50,597 bases of DNA from Betaproteobacteria bacterium (GTDB lineage Bacteria; Pseudomonadota; Gammaproteobacteria; Burkholderiales; Burkholderiaceae_C). The notes under the pieces were generated by a model that searched no databases, had not been told where the DNA came from, and saw only the letters and a program-made list of their open reading frames with translations. The translations under genes and the position numbers were made by a program. Position 1 is the stretch's first letter; every line of letters begins with the position of its first letter. Below, piece by piece: positions 37,192-46,571 of this stretch. Location of the stretch: contig VGHR01000009.1 in the NCBI GenBank assembly GCA_016868205.1, forward strand, positions 1 through 50,597, in the 5' to 3' direction.

Positions 37192-38319
37192 TCAGCCCCC
37201 GATATAGCTCATTTCGACGCGCGGCCCAGAGCCGGACGGCGAGACAGGTCCGGAGCCCAAAGTGCGCAGTTCAGAGTAGCGGTCGCGGCGCTGCTGCCAG
37301 GTCTGGGCGATCGCCGTGCTGATTTGGGCATCGCTGTGGGCTCCGCGCAGCAGCGCCCGCAGGTCGTGGCCGTGGTGGGCGAAGAGGCAGAGAAAAAGTT
37401 TGCCCTCGGTCGACAGCCGCGCCCGGTTGCAATCGCCGCAGAAAGCTTGGGTGACGCTGCTGATCACGCCGATTTCGCCACTGCCGTCCGCATAGCGCCA
37501 GCGCTGGGCGGTTTCCCCAGGCGTTGCGTTCTGCACGGGCTCGAGAGGGTAGACAGCGTGAATTCGTTCGATGAGCTGTGCCGATGGCAAGACCTTGTCC
37601 ATGCGCCATCCGTTGGTCTGACCCACATCCATGAATTCAATGAAGCGCAGTACGGCAGAAGTGCCCCGAAAGCGCTGCGCCATGGGCACGATTTCCTGAT
37701 CGTTGGTGCCATTTTTGACCACCATATTGATTTTTAGTGGCGCAAGACCCACCTTTTCGGCTGCCTCGATGCCCTTGAGCACATCGGCCACTGGGAAGTC
37801 GACATCGTTCATCTGTCTGAAGACCGCATCGTCGAGGCCATCAAGACTCACGGTGACCCGCTGCAGACCGGCGTCTTTGAGGGAGCGTGCCTTGTTTGCC
37901 AGCAGGGAGCCGTTGGTCGTCAGCGTCAAATCGAGGTCGCGCCCACTGGCGGTCTTGAGCCTGGCAAGCATGCCAATGAGCACCTCGATATTCTTGCGCA
38001 GTAAAGGCTCTCCGCCGGTGAGCCGAATTTTTTCAACGCCGTGCGCAATGAAAAGGTGCGCCAGGCGCGTAATCTCCTCGAAGCTCAACAGGGAACTTTG
38101 CGGCAGGTAAACATAGTCCTTGTTGAAAATTTCACTGGGCATGCAGTAGCTGCATCGGAAGTTGCAACGATCCGTGACGCTGATGCGTAGATCACGCAAG
38201 GGCCGCCCCAGCGCGTCACTGAGCCGGCCGCTTGCCATCACTGGTTCGGCCGGAATAGCCGGAACGCTGCTGAGGTAGCGCTGATCGGCTATCGGGATGA
38301 TGCGTTGGAGCTCGCTCAT
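37192..38319 (-). CDS. moaA: GTP 3',8-cyclase
   Basis: Radical-SAM enzyme for the first step of molybdopterin synthesis. The N-terminal 4Fe-4S ligands are Cys52, Cys56 and Cys59 (CNFRCSYC). The second cluster ligands are in '[19 protein letters not shown]'. '[10 protein letters not shown]' is the SAM-contacting motif, and the protein ends in the essential Gly-Gly pair (YIGG). At 375 residues it has a roughly 30-residue N-terminal extension before '[10 protein letters not shown]'; an ATG at 38238 could be a shorter start. No strong Shine-Dalgarno is seen at 38319. It lies 40 bases after the SDR gene with no clear terminator between. Confidence 0.96.
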   Translation of the reverse strand: MSELQRIIPIADQRYLSSVPAIPAEPVMASGRLSDALGRPLRDLRISVTDRCNFRCSYCMPSEIFNKDYVYLPQSSLLSFEEITRLAHLFIAHGVEKIRLTGGEPLLRKNIEVLIGMLARLKTASGRDLDLTLTTNGSLLANKARSLKDAGLQRVTVSLDGLDDAVFRQMNDVDFPVADVLKGIEAAEKVGLAPLKINMVVKNGTNDQEIVPMAQRFRGTSAVLRFIEFMDVGQTNGWRMDKVLPSAQLIERIHAVYPLEPVQNATPGETAQRWRYADGSGEIGVISSVTQAFCGDCNRARLSTEGKLFLCLFAHHGHDLRALLRGAHSDAQISTAIAQTWQQRRDRYSELRTLGSGPVSPSGSGPRVEMSYIGG

Positions 38320-38359
38320 GTCAAAGGATCAGCCGAAGCACTGGCAGGGCGCGGGGTTT

Positions 38360-39121
38360 TCAGACGCATCGCGCACCGTCGACTTCGATGCAGACGCCCG
38401 AAATGAAGGCTGCCTCGTCACTGGCCAGGTAGAGGGCTGCGTTGGCCACATCCAGGGCCGTGGAAAAGCGGCCCAGCGGGATGGTGGCTCGAAAGCGGGC
38501 CAATCGCTCTTCAGTCAGCTCGCCGCCGGCAAACAGCTCGCCCAGACCGGTGGTCGGGTTCATCACCGGATTGATGCAATTGACCCGGATGTTGTCCGGC
38601 CCGAGTTCGGCAGCCAGGGATTTGCTGGTAATGATGGCGGCGCCCTTGGAGCCGTTGTACCAGGTCAGGCCGGGCCTCGGGCGCACACCGGCGGTGGAGG
38701 CGATGTTGATGAAGCAACCTCCGCCCTGGCGCTTGAATACCGGTACTGCATGCAGGGTGCTCAGATAGATGCTTTTCACATTGACCGCGTAACAGCGATC
38801 GAACTCGTCTTCACCGACGCTCAAGGCGCTCTGATTGCGGTGGGTCCAGCCGGCATTGTTGATCACGACATCAAGTCGGCCGTATCGGCCCAGGGCCGAA
38901 TCGATCAACCGCTTCATGTCGGCGCCGCGGGTAACATCGGCTTGCACAAAGCTGGCCTGCCCACCGGCGGCCACGATATCGGCGGTGACCCGTTCACCTC
39001 CTGCCGGCAGTAGATCGTTGACCGTGACTTGGGCTCCTTCCTCAGCCAGCCTTTTGGCTATGCCTTCTCCGATGCCGCTGCCGGCACCGGTCACGATGAT
39101 GGATTTATCCTTGAGTCGCAT
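38360..39121 (-). CDS. SDR-family oxidoreductase
   Basis: A classical short-chain dehydrogenase of 253 residues. The NAD(P) motif TGAGSGIG is at 11-18, NNAG at 88-91, and the catalytic residues are Ser142, Tyr155 and Lys159 (YNGSK). Asp36 after the second strand suggests NAD rather than NADP. It lies 87 bases downstream of the TRAP permease on the same strand, so it probably oxidises the imported compound or a derivative. The substrate is likely a hydroxy or sugar acid, by inference from the transporter, the aldolase and the 2-hydroxyacid dehydrogenase. Members with similar sequences are often annotated as glucose dehydrogenase or 3-oxoacyl-ACP reductase, which should not be taken literally. 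Confidence 0.92.
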   Translation of the reverse strand: MRLKDKSIIVTGAGSGIGEGIAKRLAEEGAQVTVNDLLPAGGERVTADIVAAGGQASFVQADVTRGADMKRLIDSALGRYGRLDVVINNAGWTHRNQSALSVGEDEFDRCYAVNVKSIYLSTLHAVPVFKRQGGGCFINIASTAGVRPRPGLTWYNGSKGAAIITSKSLAAELGPDNIRVNCINPVMNPTTGLGELFAGGELTEERLARFRATIPLGRFSTALDVANAALYLASDEAAFISGVCIEVDGARCV

Positions 39122-39208
39122 GGGCGATTCCGACCCCTGGGGGCGAGAGTTGATCGGTCACTTATTGTGCTCGATGGCAGCCGCTCGCGCTGCTCGTGCG
39201 CGCACCGC

Positions 39209-40486
39209 TCAGCGGTAGACCAGGTCGCGCAGCCACAGGCTGATTTCGGGCACAAAAGAAATCAAGCCCAAGCAAGCCACTACCACCAAGACATAGGGCA
39301 GGATGGCGGGAATGATTTCATCGTAGGAAATTCGGGCCACGGTACACGCCGCAAAGAGGTTGACGCCAAAAGGCGGCGTGATCATGCCCAGTGCCAGGTT
39401 CACCACCATGATGATCCCGAAGTGAACGGGGTCGATACCAAACTGTATGGCCACCGGCGCCAGGATGGGGGCCAGCACCACGATGGCGGCCCCGGTTTCG
39501 ATGAACATGCCCACGACAAAGAGGAAGGCATTGACCCCGATAAGGAAAACGAGCGGTCCGTCGAGGTAGGCTGCCACCCAATTGCCAAAGGCTGCTGGCA
39601 CGCCCGCGCGCGTGATTAAAAAGGCGAACAAACCGGCGGTGGCAATAATAACCATGATCACCGTGGTTGAGACCACGGTTTTCTGAAGAGCGCGCCAGAG
39701 AATCGGCGGGGTGATGCGTCGGTAGATGAACATACCGACAAGCAAGGCATAGAACACCGCGACAACCGAGGCCTCGGTCGGGGTGAAAACGCCGCCGTAG
39801 ATGCCGCCCAGCACGATGACGGGCATCAGCAGCGCCAGGCTGGCTTGACGCAGGGCCACGCTCAACTCCAGCCGACCTTCGCCATCGCGCTTGCCGTGGC
39901 CGGTGAATTTGCACCACAGATAGGTAAAAAGGATGAGTGCGCCGCCAATGAGCAGTCCGGGCCCAAAACCGGCAATGAAGAGTTCGCCGATGGACACCTC
40001 GGCAGCCACGCCATAAAGAATCATGGGGATTGATGGGGGAATGATCACACCCAGCTCGGCCGATGAGGCCTGCAGAGCTGCGGCGCGCTGTACTGGATAC
40101 CCGAGCTTGACCATCGCCGGGATCAAAATGGCGCCGATGGCAAAGGTGGTGGCCACGCTGGAGCCCGAGACCGCCGCGAAGATCATGCAGGTGATGACGC
40201 AACTCATGGCCAGGCCGCCCTGAACGCCGCCGACCAAAGCCCGGGCAAAGTTGACGAGTCGCTCGGAGATGCCACCGGCCTCCATCAGATTGCCCGACAG
40301 GATAAAGAAGGGAATAGCGACCAGGGGAAACTTGTCGATGGTGACGAACAGCTGTTGTGCAGCCACCAGCATCGGCATATTGGAGAAGAAGGCAATACCC
40401 GAGAGTGACGCCAGACCGATGGCCACAGCCACAGGCACGCTGAGCGCCAACAGCGCCAGAAAGACGGTGAAGATGGCGGTGGTCAT
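39209..40486 (-). CDS. TRAP transporter large permease (DctM)
   Basis: A 425-residue membrane protein, the main translocation subunit of a tripartite ATP-independent periplasmic transporter. It has about a dozen hydrophobic helices, and 'PPSIPMILYGVAAEVSIGELFIAGFGPGLLIG' and 'NLALGMITPPFGVNLF' are the conserved DctM segments. It works with DctQ and DctP using the sodium gradient. The gene follows dctQ by 31 bases and precedes the SDR gene by 87. The family imports organic acids such as dicarboxylates, sialic acid, 2-keto acids and sugar acids. The cargo cannot be told from the permease. Confidence 0.94.
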   Translation of the reverse strand: MTTAIFTVFLALLALSVPVAVAIGLASLSGIAFFSNMPMLVAAQQLFVTIDKFPLVAIPFFILSGNLMEAGGISERLVNFARALVGGVQGGLAMSCVITCMIFAAVSGSSVATTFAIGAILIPAMVKLGYPVQRAAALQASSAELGVIIPPSIPMILYGVAAEVSIGELFIAGFGPGLLIGGALILFTYLWCKFTGHGKRDGEGRLELSVALRQASLALLMPVIVLGGIYGGVFTPTEASVVAVFYALLVGMFIYRRITPPILWRALQKTVVSTTVIMVIIATAGLFAFLITRAGVPAAFGNWVAAYLDGPLVFLIGVNAFLFVVGMFIETGAAIVVLAPILAPVAIQFGIDPVHFGIIMVVNLALGMITPPFGVNLFAACTVARISYDEIIPAILPYVLVVVACLGLISFVPEISLWLRDLVYR

Positions 40487-40517
40487 GAGAGCGCCAGGCG
40501 GCTGGTCATTGGTGGGT

Positions 40518-41012
40518 TCATTGCTGTGTCTCCAGCTCGCCGCGGCGCGGATCCAGGAAATTGGCGATCACGCCCAGAATGCCCAGAGCTGCGCCAACGG
40601 GAACAGCGGCGTAAGCCCATGAGATGGATATCTCAAGGCCCGCGAGATTCTGAAAACGCACGCGATGCACCACATCCCATCCAAACCAGACCACCACGAT
40701 CAGAAAGACCAGGGTGCAGGCTGTGATCAGAGCTTGCAGCAGCTTGAGGTAAGGGGTGCGGGAGGCGATCCGGTACATTAAATCCACGGACAGCAGGGCC
40801 CCGCCGCGCAAGGACGCCGACAAACCCAGATACACGCTCCAGATCATGCAGGTGCGGGTGAGCACTTCGGTCCAATCCGAAGGCTGCTCCAGCACAAACC
40901 GTGTGATGATTTGAAACAGGCCGGCCGACGCAGCCACAGCCAAGGCCAGACAGGCCAGAGCCATCACGATACGACCGACTTGACGATCGACGGCGAGGAT
41001 CAAGTCACGCAT
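40518..41012 (-). CDS. TRAP transporter small permease (DctQ)
   Basis: A 164-residue four-helix membrane protein that pairs with DctM. 'RFVLEQPSDWTEVLTRTCMIWSVYLGLSASLRGGALLSVDL' is the conserved central part with Trp, Glu and Gly residues of the DctQ fold. ATG 41012 with AGGGA about 7 bases upstream is chosen; the frame goes further upstream across the dctP-dctQ spacer without family likeness. It starts 125 bases after the dctP stop, a spacer with two potential hairpins, and 31 bases before dctM. Confidence 0.9.
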   Translation of the reverse strand: MRDLILAVDRQVGRIVMALACLALAVAASAGLFQIITRFVLEQPSDWTEVLTRTCMIWSVYLGLSASLRGGALLSVDLMYRIASRTPYLKLLQALITACTLVFLIVVVWFGWDVVHRVRFQNLAGLEISISWAYAAVPVGAALGILGVIANFLDPRRGELETQQ

Positions 41013-41099
41013 GGGCGGTCCCTGGGAAAAATCCAAAAGCAAGCTTGAGCCGTTCAACCCGGCGGCCTTTTCAGCCGCGGTGATCCCGCTTGTCCTGCG

Positions 41100-41128
41100 G
41101 AGGGCAAGGTCTCGCAACGCCTGCCCTC
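41100..41128 (-). promoter_or_regulatory. Hairpin in the dctP-dctQ spacer
   Basis: GAGGGCA and its exact complement TGCCCTC flank a 15-base loop, starting 10 bases past the dctP stop codon. A second, shorter stem (GCGGC/GCCGC) lies further along the same spacer. There is no T-run. Hairpins here often protect the upstream message so the binding protein is made in excess over the permeases; that role is inferred. Confidence 0.42.
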
Positions 41129-41137
41129 TTCTAGGTC

Positions 41138-42130
41138 TTACTTGGCGTTTCGAATGGCGTCGATATTAGCCTGGCCAAAACGCTTAGCGAATTCCGCGAA
41201 AGCTGGATTCAAGGCGTTTTGGAAACCAGACTTTTCAGCAACGTTAAGGGCGCGCACTTGCATCCCGGCTGCACGTAATTGGTCAACGCCGTCACGCTCG
41301 AGTTGCTCTACACGCTGGCGGGTAATACGGGCCCCCTCTCGGGCAATTTGCGTAATCGCCTTGCGGTCAGCTTCAGACATCTTGTTGTAAGCGGCTGGTG
41401 CCATCAGAACAAGGCCAGGAGAGTAGACATGGCCGGTCAGAGTCAGGTGTTTCTGCACTTGGTTGAGCTTGGCCGACACGATCACGCCGATCGGGTTTTC
41501 CTGGCCGTCGACAGTGCCGGTTTGCAAGGCATTGAACACTTCCGGAAAGGCCATGGGCGTGGGCAAGACGCCCAGGGCTCGGAAGGCTTGCATGTGAATC
41601 TGATTCTCCATAGTCCGAATTTTTAGGCCCTTGGCATCTTCTGGTGCCTTAACTTCGCGCTTGCTGTTGGTCATATGTCGAAAGCCGTTTTCCGTCCAGG
41701 CCAAACAAATAAGGCCTTTAGCGGGGCATTTATCCAGGATCGACTGACCAATGGGCCCGTCTAAAACACTCCGCGCATGGCTGTAGTCCCGAAACAAAAA
41801 GGGAATATCAGTGATCAGAGTGTCAGGTACAAAGTTACCAACCGGACCGGTAGATGTAATGACCATGTCAATGGTCCCGAGCTGGGCCCCTTCGGTCATT
41901 TCGCGTTCGCCCCCAAGCTGAAAGCTGGGGAAAAGCTCCAATTTAAACCGCCCTCCCATTCGTTCTGCAACGAGCTTCTGCATTTGGACTGCGCCTAGCC
42001 CGTAGTGGGCGTCAAGACCTAGACCAAATCCGACCCGTAGAGTGGTTTGAGCCTGGGCAGAAAGACCCAGTACTGCCATCGCAGCGGCGATGAGTAGCGG
42101 ACGGGCTTGGCGGGCAATTCGGTGAATCAT
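41138..42130 (-). CDS. TRAP transporter substrate-binding protein (DctP)
   Basis: A 330-residue periplasmic binding protein. The signal peptide is about residues 1-27, with a likely cut after AQA before QTTLRVG. 'GGEREMTEGAQLGTIDMVITS' and 'GLKIRTMEN' are family blocks; Arg172 in the latter is the position that normally salt-bridges the ligand carboxylate. AAGGAG precedes the ATG. Base composition is lower in G+C than its neighbours: I counted 527 of 960 bases, about 55%, over 41161-42120, while sampled lines of the adjacent aldolase are 63-75%. That hints at a different history for this gene. First gene of the dctP-dctQ-dctM-SDR group. Confidence 0.94.
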   Translation of the reverse strand: MIHRIARQARPLLIAAAMAVLGLSAQAQTTLRVGFGLGLDAHYGLGAVQMQKLVAERMGGRFKLELFPSFQLGGEREMTEGAQLGTIDMVITSTGPVGNFVPDTLITDIPFLFRDYSHARSVLDGPIGQSILDKCPAKGLICLAWTENGFRHMTNSKREVKAPEDAKGLKIRTMENQIHMQAFRALGVLPTPMAFPEVFNALQTGTVDGQENPIGVIVSAKLNQVQKHLTLTGHVYSPGLVLMAPAAYNKMSEADRKAITQIAREGARITRQRVEQLERDGVDQLRAAGMQVRALNVAEKSGFQNALNPAFAEFAKRFGQANIDAIRNAK

Positions 42131-42326
42131 GGTGTCTCCTTGATGTCAGCAATTGGGGGGGCGTATTTGAACGCAGCTTGGCATCGTTGTCATGCGGGCT
42201 TTTACAAGCTGGTTTGGACACTCTATCATGGGTAGCTGTCGTCAATACCCCAGGCAAACCCCATCTATAGCCCTGTGTCTTCGGTGGCAACCTCTTTATC
42301 CTATTTATCCCCAGCAGGAGCTGCCC

Positions 42327-43103
42327 TTGAATCCCCAGCCCCTCAAAGCCTCGGTCCTGCGGGGCGATTGCGTGGTCGGCGCCATGACCTTCGAGTTTTT
42401 CTCGCCGGGCATGTCGGCCATCCTCTCCAACTGCGGTTGCCGTTTCGTGTTTTACGACATGGAGCACACCGGCCTGGGCTTTGAGACGCTCAAATGGTTG
42501 TTTTCCAGCTGCCGTGGCTTGCCTATCGAGCCGATGGTGCGAGTGCCCCGAGGGGAATACACCTGGCTGGCGCGCGCCCTGGATCTGGGCGCCCGTGGCG
42601 TCATGATTCCAATGGTGGAGTCCGCCGAGCAGGCCCGCAGCATTGTGCAGGCCTGCCGCTATCCGCCGGTGGGCCGACGAGGGGCTGGTTTCGGTTTTGC
42701 TCAATGCGACTATCGCGGCGGGGATGTGGGCCAGAAAATCAGGCAGTACCACGAACGCACCTTGATCGTGGCCCAGATCGAGACCGAGCGGGGCTTGGCC
42801 GAGGTAGAAGCTATCGCCGCGGTCGAGGGTATTGATGTGTTGTGGGTGGGACATTTCGATTTGTCCAATTTCATGGGCATGCCGGCGCAGTTTGATCGCC
42901 CCGATTTCCAAGGTGCGATGCAGCAGGTCGCTGATGTAGCGCGACGGCATGGCAAGGCGGCCGGGTTCATGGCCACCGACGCCGCCTGGGTTGACCGCGT
43001 CAAGGCCATGGGCTATTCAATGCTGGCGGTGGGCACGGATGTGGGGATGCTGGCTGAGGGGACCCGACGACTGGTCGACCACGCAGTTGCTCAGGGGCGG
43101 TGA
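42327..43103 (+). CDS. HpcH/HpaI-family class II pyruvate aldolase
   Basis: A 258-residue metal-dependent aldolase of the HpaI/RhmA/GarL family, which cleaves 2-keto-3-deoxy acids to pyruvate and an aldehyde. Key residues are visible: His47 (YDMEH), Arg72 (VRVP), metal ligand Glu152 (IETERG) and Asp178 (GHFDLS). The start is a TTG at 42327 with AGGAG exactly 6 bases upstream; a far upstream ATG in frame has no Shine-Dalgarno and adds residues unlike the family. The 2-hydroxyacid dehydrogenase gene starts one base after its stop. Divergent from dctP (196 bases). The actual aldol substrate is unknown. Confidence 0.92.
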   Translation: MNPQPLKASVLRGDCVVGAMTFEFFSPGMSAILSNCGCRFVFYDMEHTGLGFETLKWLFSSCRGLPIEPMVRVPRGEYTWLARALDLGARGVMIPMVESAEQARSIVQACRYPPVGRRGAGFGFAQCDYRGGDVGQKIRQYHERTLIVAQIETERGLAEVEAIAAVEGIDVLWVGHFDLSNFMGMPAQFDRPDFQGAMQQVADVARRHGKAAGFMATDAAWVDRVKAMGYSMLAVGTDVGMLAEGTRRLVDHAVAQGR

Positions 43104-43104
43104 G

Positions 43105-44085
43105 ATGGTTTTTCGTGTTGGGCTAACGCGGGACTTGCTCACCCCGAATGGGCAACCGTCGTTTGGTAGCGGTCCCCTGGAAATGCTCGATCGTTGCGCT
43201 GAAATTCTATGGGAGTACCTGCCGGAATCGGTCCCTGAAATCACCCCCGATATCGCCGCTCGCTACGACGGTTTGTATGTCAACGCCCCGCGGGTCACCG
43301 CCGCCAGCGTGGGCCGCTCCGACTCTCGGGTGCGCATTGTAGCCCGACATGGTGTGGGTTACGACTCGGTTGATGTGGCCGCCTTGGCCACCCGCGGGGT
43401 TGTGGTGACCAATACGCCGGTGGCTGTACGGCGTCCGGTGGCCGTGGCCAGTCTCACCCTGATTTTTGCGCTGGCCGGTCGCTTGTTTGCCAAGGATCGC
43501 CTGATCCGGGCGGGCCGGTGGCAGGAGCGCACCGGGCACATGGGTCTGGGATTGACAACCCGCACGCTGGGGGTGATTGGCGCCGGGGGCATCGGCAGGG
43601 AACTGCTGGCCTTGGCCCGGCCCTTTGGTTGGCGGATGTTGGCTGCCGATCCTTATGTCGATCCGTCTGTGGTTCGCGATCTCGGGGCCGAGGCCGTTGC
43701 GCTCGACGCGCTTTTGCCGCAGTCCGATTTCGTGGTGACGACCTGTTTGCTCAACGAGCAAACGCGTCACCTGATGAATGCCCGACGCTTCGCTTTGATG
43801 AAGCGGGACGCCTTTTTCATCAATATGGCGCGTGGGCCGGTGGCCGACGAGCTGGCTCTGATCGATGCCTTGAGAAGCGGGGTCATTGCCGGAGCCGGCC
43901 TCGATGTGTTTGAGCAGGAACCGGTGGCCCCTGACAATCCACTGCTGGGCATGGATCAGGTCATCCTGACTCCTCACGCCCTGTGCTGGACCGACGAATG
44001 CTTTGATGCCATTGCCCGTGAGGGCCTGTCCTGCATCGCTGATTTTGCCCAAGGCCAGCAACCGCGCTCGGTGGTTCGACCCTAA
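43105..44085 (+). CDS. D-2-hydroxyacid dehydrogenase (NAD)
   Basis: A 326-residue member of the D-isomer 2-hydroxyacid dehydrogenase family. The Rossmann motif GAGGIG is at 159-164, with Asp182 (ADPY) after the second strand pointing to NAD. The catalytic set is complete: Arg243 (MARGPV), Glu272 (FEQEP) and His291 (TPHALCW). It would reduce a 2-keto acid such as glyoxylate, hydroxypyruvate or pyruvate, or run in reverse. One base separates it from the aldolase stop, so they are coupled. A strong bidirectional terminator begins at its stop codon. An upstream in-frame extension lies inside the aldolase gene and is rejected. Confidence 0.93.
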   Translation: MVFRVGLTRDLLTPNGQPSFGSGPLEMLDRCAEILWEYLPESVPEITPDIAARYDGLYVNAPRVTAASVGRSDSRVRIVARHGVGYDSVDVAALATRGVVVTNTPVAVRRPVAVASLTLIFALAGRLFAKDRLIRAGRWQERTGHMGLGLTTRTLGVIGAGGIGRELLALARPFGWRMLAADPYVDPSVVRDLGAEAVALDALLPQSDFVVTTCLLNEQTRHLMNARRFALMKRDAFFINMARGPVADELALIDALRSGVIAGAGLDVFEQEPVAPDNPLLGMDQVILTPHALCWTDECFDAIAREGLSCIADFAQGQQPRSVVRP

Positions 44086-44113
44086 AAAAACCCGCCAAGA
44101 TGGCGGGTTTTTT
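44084..44113. terminator. Bidirectional intrinsic terminator between the dehydrogenase gene and hppA
   Basis: A run of A's, then CCCGCCA, a 3-base loop, TGGCGGG, then six T's. The stem is perfect, and the A-run serves as the T-run for the opposite strand. It ends the aldolase-dehydrogenase transcript on the plus strand and the hppA transcript on the minus strand. The dehydrogenase TAA runs into the A-tract. Confidence 0.93.
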
Positions 44114-44130
44114 GTCGCGGCTGTCGGCCT

Positions 44131-46293
44131 TTATTTCTTCTCCGGAGCCGGTGCGGCAGGGGCGGCGGGCGGCTGTGCATCCGCTGCCGGCGCAGTCGCC
44201 GCTGCCGCGGGCTTGCCGGGCGCACCGTGGAACTGAACGACCAGCGGCACGATCAGCAAGGCCACGATATTGATGATCTTGATCAAGGGGTTAACGGCCG
44301 GACCGGCCGTGTCCTTGTAGGGGTCGCCCACGGTGTCACCGGTCACCGCAGCTTTGTGCGCGTCGCTGCCTTTGCCGCCGTGGTGCCCGTCTTCAATGTA
44401 CTTTTTCGCGTTGTCCCAGGCGCCGCCGCCGGTGCACATGGAAATGGCCACAAACAGGCCGGTGACGATGGTGCCCATGAGTAAACCGCCCAACGCCTTG
44501 GGGCCAAGGATCAGGCCGACCGCAATCGGCACGACCACCGGCAGCAGCGAGGGGATCATCATCTCCTTGATGGCAGCGGTGGTCAGCATGTCGACCGCCC
44601 GGCCATATTCGGGCTTGGCCGTCCCTTCCATGATGCCCTTGATCTCGCGGAACTGCCGGCGCACCTCTTCAACGACCGCGCCAGCCGACCGGCCCACCGC
44701 CTCCATCGCCATCGCACCAAATAGGTAGGGAATGAGACCACCGATGAACAGGCCCACGATGACCATCGGATCAGACAGGTCAAAGCTGATCTTTGAGCCG
44801 TAAGTCTCCAGTTTGTGGGTGTAGTCGGCGAACAGCACCAGTGCAGCCAGACCGGCCGAGCCGATCGCATAGCCCTTGGTCACCGCCTTGGTCGTGTTGC
44901 CTACCGCATCGAGCGGATCGGTGACATCGCGCACGCTGCTGGGCAATTCGGCCATTTCGGCAATACCTCCGGCGTTGTCGGTGATCGGGCCATAGGCATC
45001 GAGGGCCACGATGATGCCGGCCATGCTCAGCATGGCGGTAGCCGCCACGGCGACGCCGTAGAGGCCGGCGAGCCAGTAGCTGGCGATGATGGCCACGCAG
45101 ACCATCAAAACCGGCCACGCGGTGGATTTCATGCTCACGCCGATACCGGCAATGATGTTGGTGGCGTGACCGGTGGTCGAGGCTTGAGCCACATGTTTGA
45201 CCGGGGGATAGTCGGTGCCGGTGTAGTACTCAGTGATCCAGACCATGCCAGCGGTCAGCAGCAGGCCGACCACGCAGGTACCAAAAAGAGCCATGGCGCT
45301 GATCTTTTGGCCATCGATGGTCAGCCCCCCGGCAAACATGGCTTGGGTGATGAAGTAAAAGGCAATCAGGCTGAGCACCCCGGCAACGATGAGACCTTTG
45401 TACAGGGCCGGCATGACATTCTTCATGCCGGGAGCAGCCTTGACAAAGAAGCAGCCGATGATCGATGCGACGATAGAAACCGCTCCAAGTGCCAGCGGAT
45501 AGAGTACCGCGCCGGCGCCCACACCGGAAACCATCAGAGCGCCCAGCACCATGGTGGCAATCAGGGTGACCGCATAGGTTTCAAACAGGTCGGCGGCCAT
45601 GCCGGCGCAGTCGCCGACGTTATCGCCGACATTGTCGGCAATCACCGCAGGGTTACGCGGATCGTCCTCGGGAATGCCGGCTTCGACTTTGCCCACCAGA
45701 TCGGCGCCAACATCAGCGCCCTTGGTGAAAATACCGCCACCGAGTCGGGCGAAGATGGAGATCAGGGAGGAGCCGAAGGCAAAGCCGATCAAGGGATTGA
45801 GCGCCGCCGACAGGGCCTTGCCCTCCAGCGCAGTGGTGCCTCCCACCAGCACCCAGTAAAAGCCGGCCACACCGAGCAGCCCCAGTCCGACCACCAGCAT
45901 GCCGGTGATCGCACCACCGCGGAAGGCGACATCCAGGGCCGGCCCTATGCCTTGGGTGGCAGCCTGGGCAGTGCGCACATTGGCGCGTACCGACACATTC
46001 ATGCCGATAAAGCCGCAGGCGCCTGATAACACCGCGCCGACGGCAAAGCCCACTGCGGTCTTGATGTCCAGGAACAGCGCGATCAGTACGGCCAGAACCA
46101 CACCCACGATGGCGATGGTTTTGTATTGTCTGGCCAGGTAGGCGGCAGCGCCTGTTTCGATGGCCGCCGCAATTTCCTGCATGCGGGCATTGCCCGCGTC
46201 CTTGCCGAGGATCCAGCTTCTGGCCCAGAAGCCGTAGACGACTGCGATCAGCCCACACACGAGCGCCAGAGTCAGCGCCGAGTTGCCCGTCAT
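44131..46293 (-). CDS. hppA: Membrane-bound proton-translocating pyrophosphatase, K+-independent type
   Basis: A 720-residue, 16-helix pump that hydrolyses pyrophosphate and moves H+ across the inner membrane. Substrate loops '[21 protein letters not shown]' and '[17 protein letters not shown]' carry the Asp/Lys residues for Mg-PPi. Lys469 in '[18 protein letters not shown]' is at the position that is Ala in K+-dependent enzymes, so this is the K+-independent class; K+-independent members are H+ pumps. The C-terminus is an odd Ala/Pro-rich tail of about 30 residues. GGAGA precedes the ATG. Divergent from soluble pyrophosphatase across 278 bases, which hold small inverted repeats (for example CCCCGT/ACGGGG at 46375-46392) but no gene. 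Confidence 0.96.
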   Translation of the reverse strand: MTGNSALTLALVCGLIAVVYGFWARSWILGKDAGNARMQEIAAAIETGAAAYLARQYKTIAIVGVVLAVLIALFLDIKTAVGFAVGAVLSGACGFIGMNVSVRANVRTAQAATQGIGPALDVAFRGGAITGMLVVGLGLLGVAGFYWVLVGGTTALEGKALSAALNPLIGFAFGSSLISIFARLGGGIFTKGADVGADLVGKVEAGIPEDDPRNPAVIADNVGDNVGDCAGMAADLFETYAVTLIATMVLGALMVSGVGAGAVLYPLALGAVSIVASIIGCFFVKAAPGMKNVMPALYKGLIVAGVLSLIAFYFITQAMFAGGLTIDGQKISAMALFGTCVVGLLLTAGMVWITEYYTGTDYPPVKHVAQASTTGHATNIIAGIGVSMKSTAWPVLMVCVAIIASYWLAGLYGVAVAATAMLSMAGIIVALDAYGPITDNAGGIAEMAELPSSVRDVTDPLDAVGNTTKAVTKGYAIGSAGLAALVLFADYTHKLETYGSKISFDLSDPMVIVGLFIGGLIPYLFGAMAMEAVGRSAGAVVEEVRRQFREIKGIMEGTAKPEYGRAVDMLTTAAIKEMMIPSLLPVVVPIAVGLILGPKALGGLLMGTIVTGLFVAISMCTGGGAWDNAKKYIEDGHHGGKGSDAHKAAVTGDTVGDPYKDTAGPAVNPLIKIINIVALLIVPLVVQFHGAPGKPAAAATAPAADAQPPAAPAAPAPEKK

Positions 46294-46571
46294 ATCAAAT
46301 CTCCATTTTTAGTCGTGAGGGTTCCGGTGCAACACAAGGGTCACGCTGCACCGCCTTGCGTTGCTTCCTCAACCCCCCGTCTCCACACGGGGACTGATTG
46401 GCCAACCCAGGGAATTTACCGCCAAACCCGCGCACTTCGCGGAACCTGTCAGGCTTGCATCAGTAAAATGAGGGTAAATACTGAGAGTCTGGGGCGCAGT
46501 TCGGTCATTTCCCACACCGCCTTGCGCCGTTTGCCGAATCGATTCACGATTATTTTTCGGAGTTCTTCATC

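Noticed and set aside
42131-42326. Promoter pair and operator between dctP and the aldolase
   Set aside because: A TTGACG on the minus strand and a GGGTA/TACCC dyad are visible, but no -10 box at proper spacing could be defended, so no feature was called.
44815-46026. 403-codon frame antisense to hppA
   Set aside because: Shadow of hppA: His/Gly/Asp-rich translation without motifs and no ribosome-binding site.
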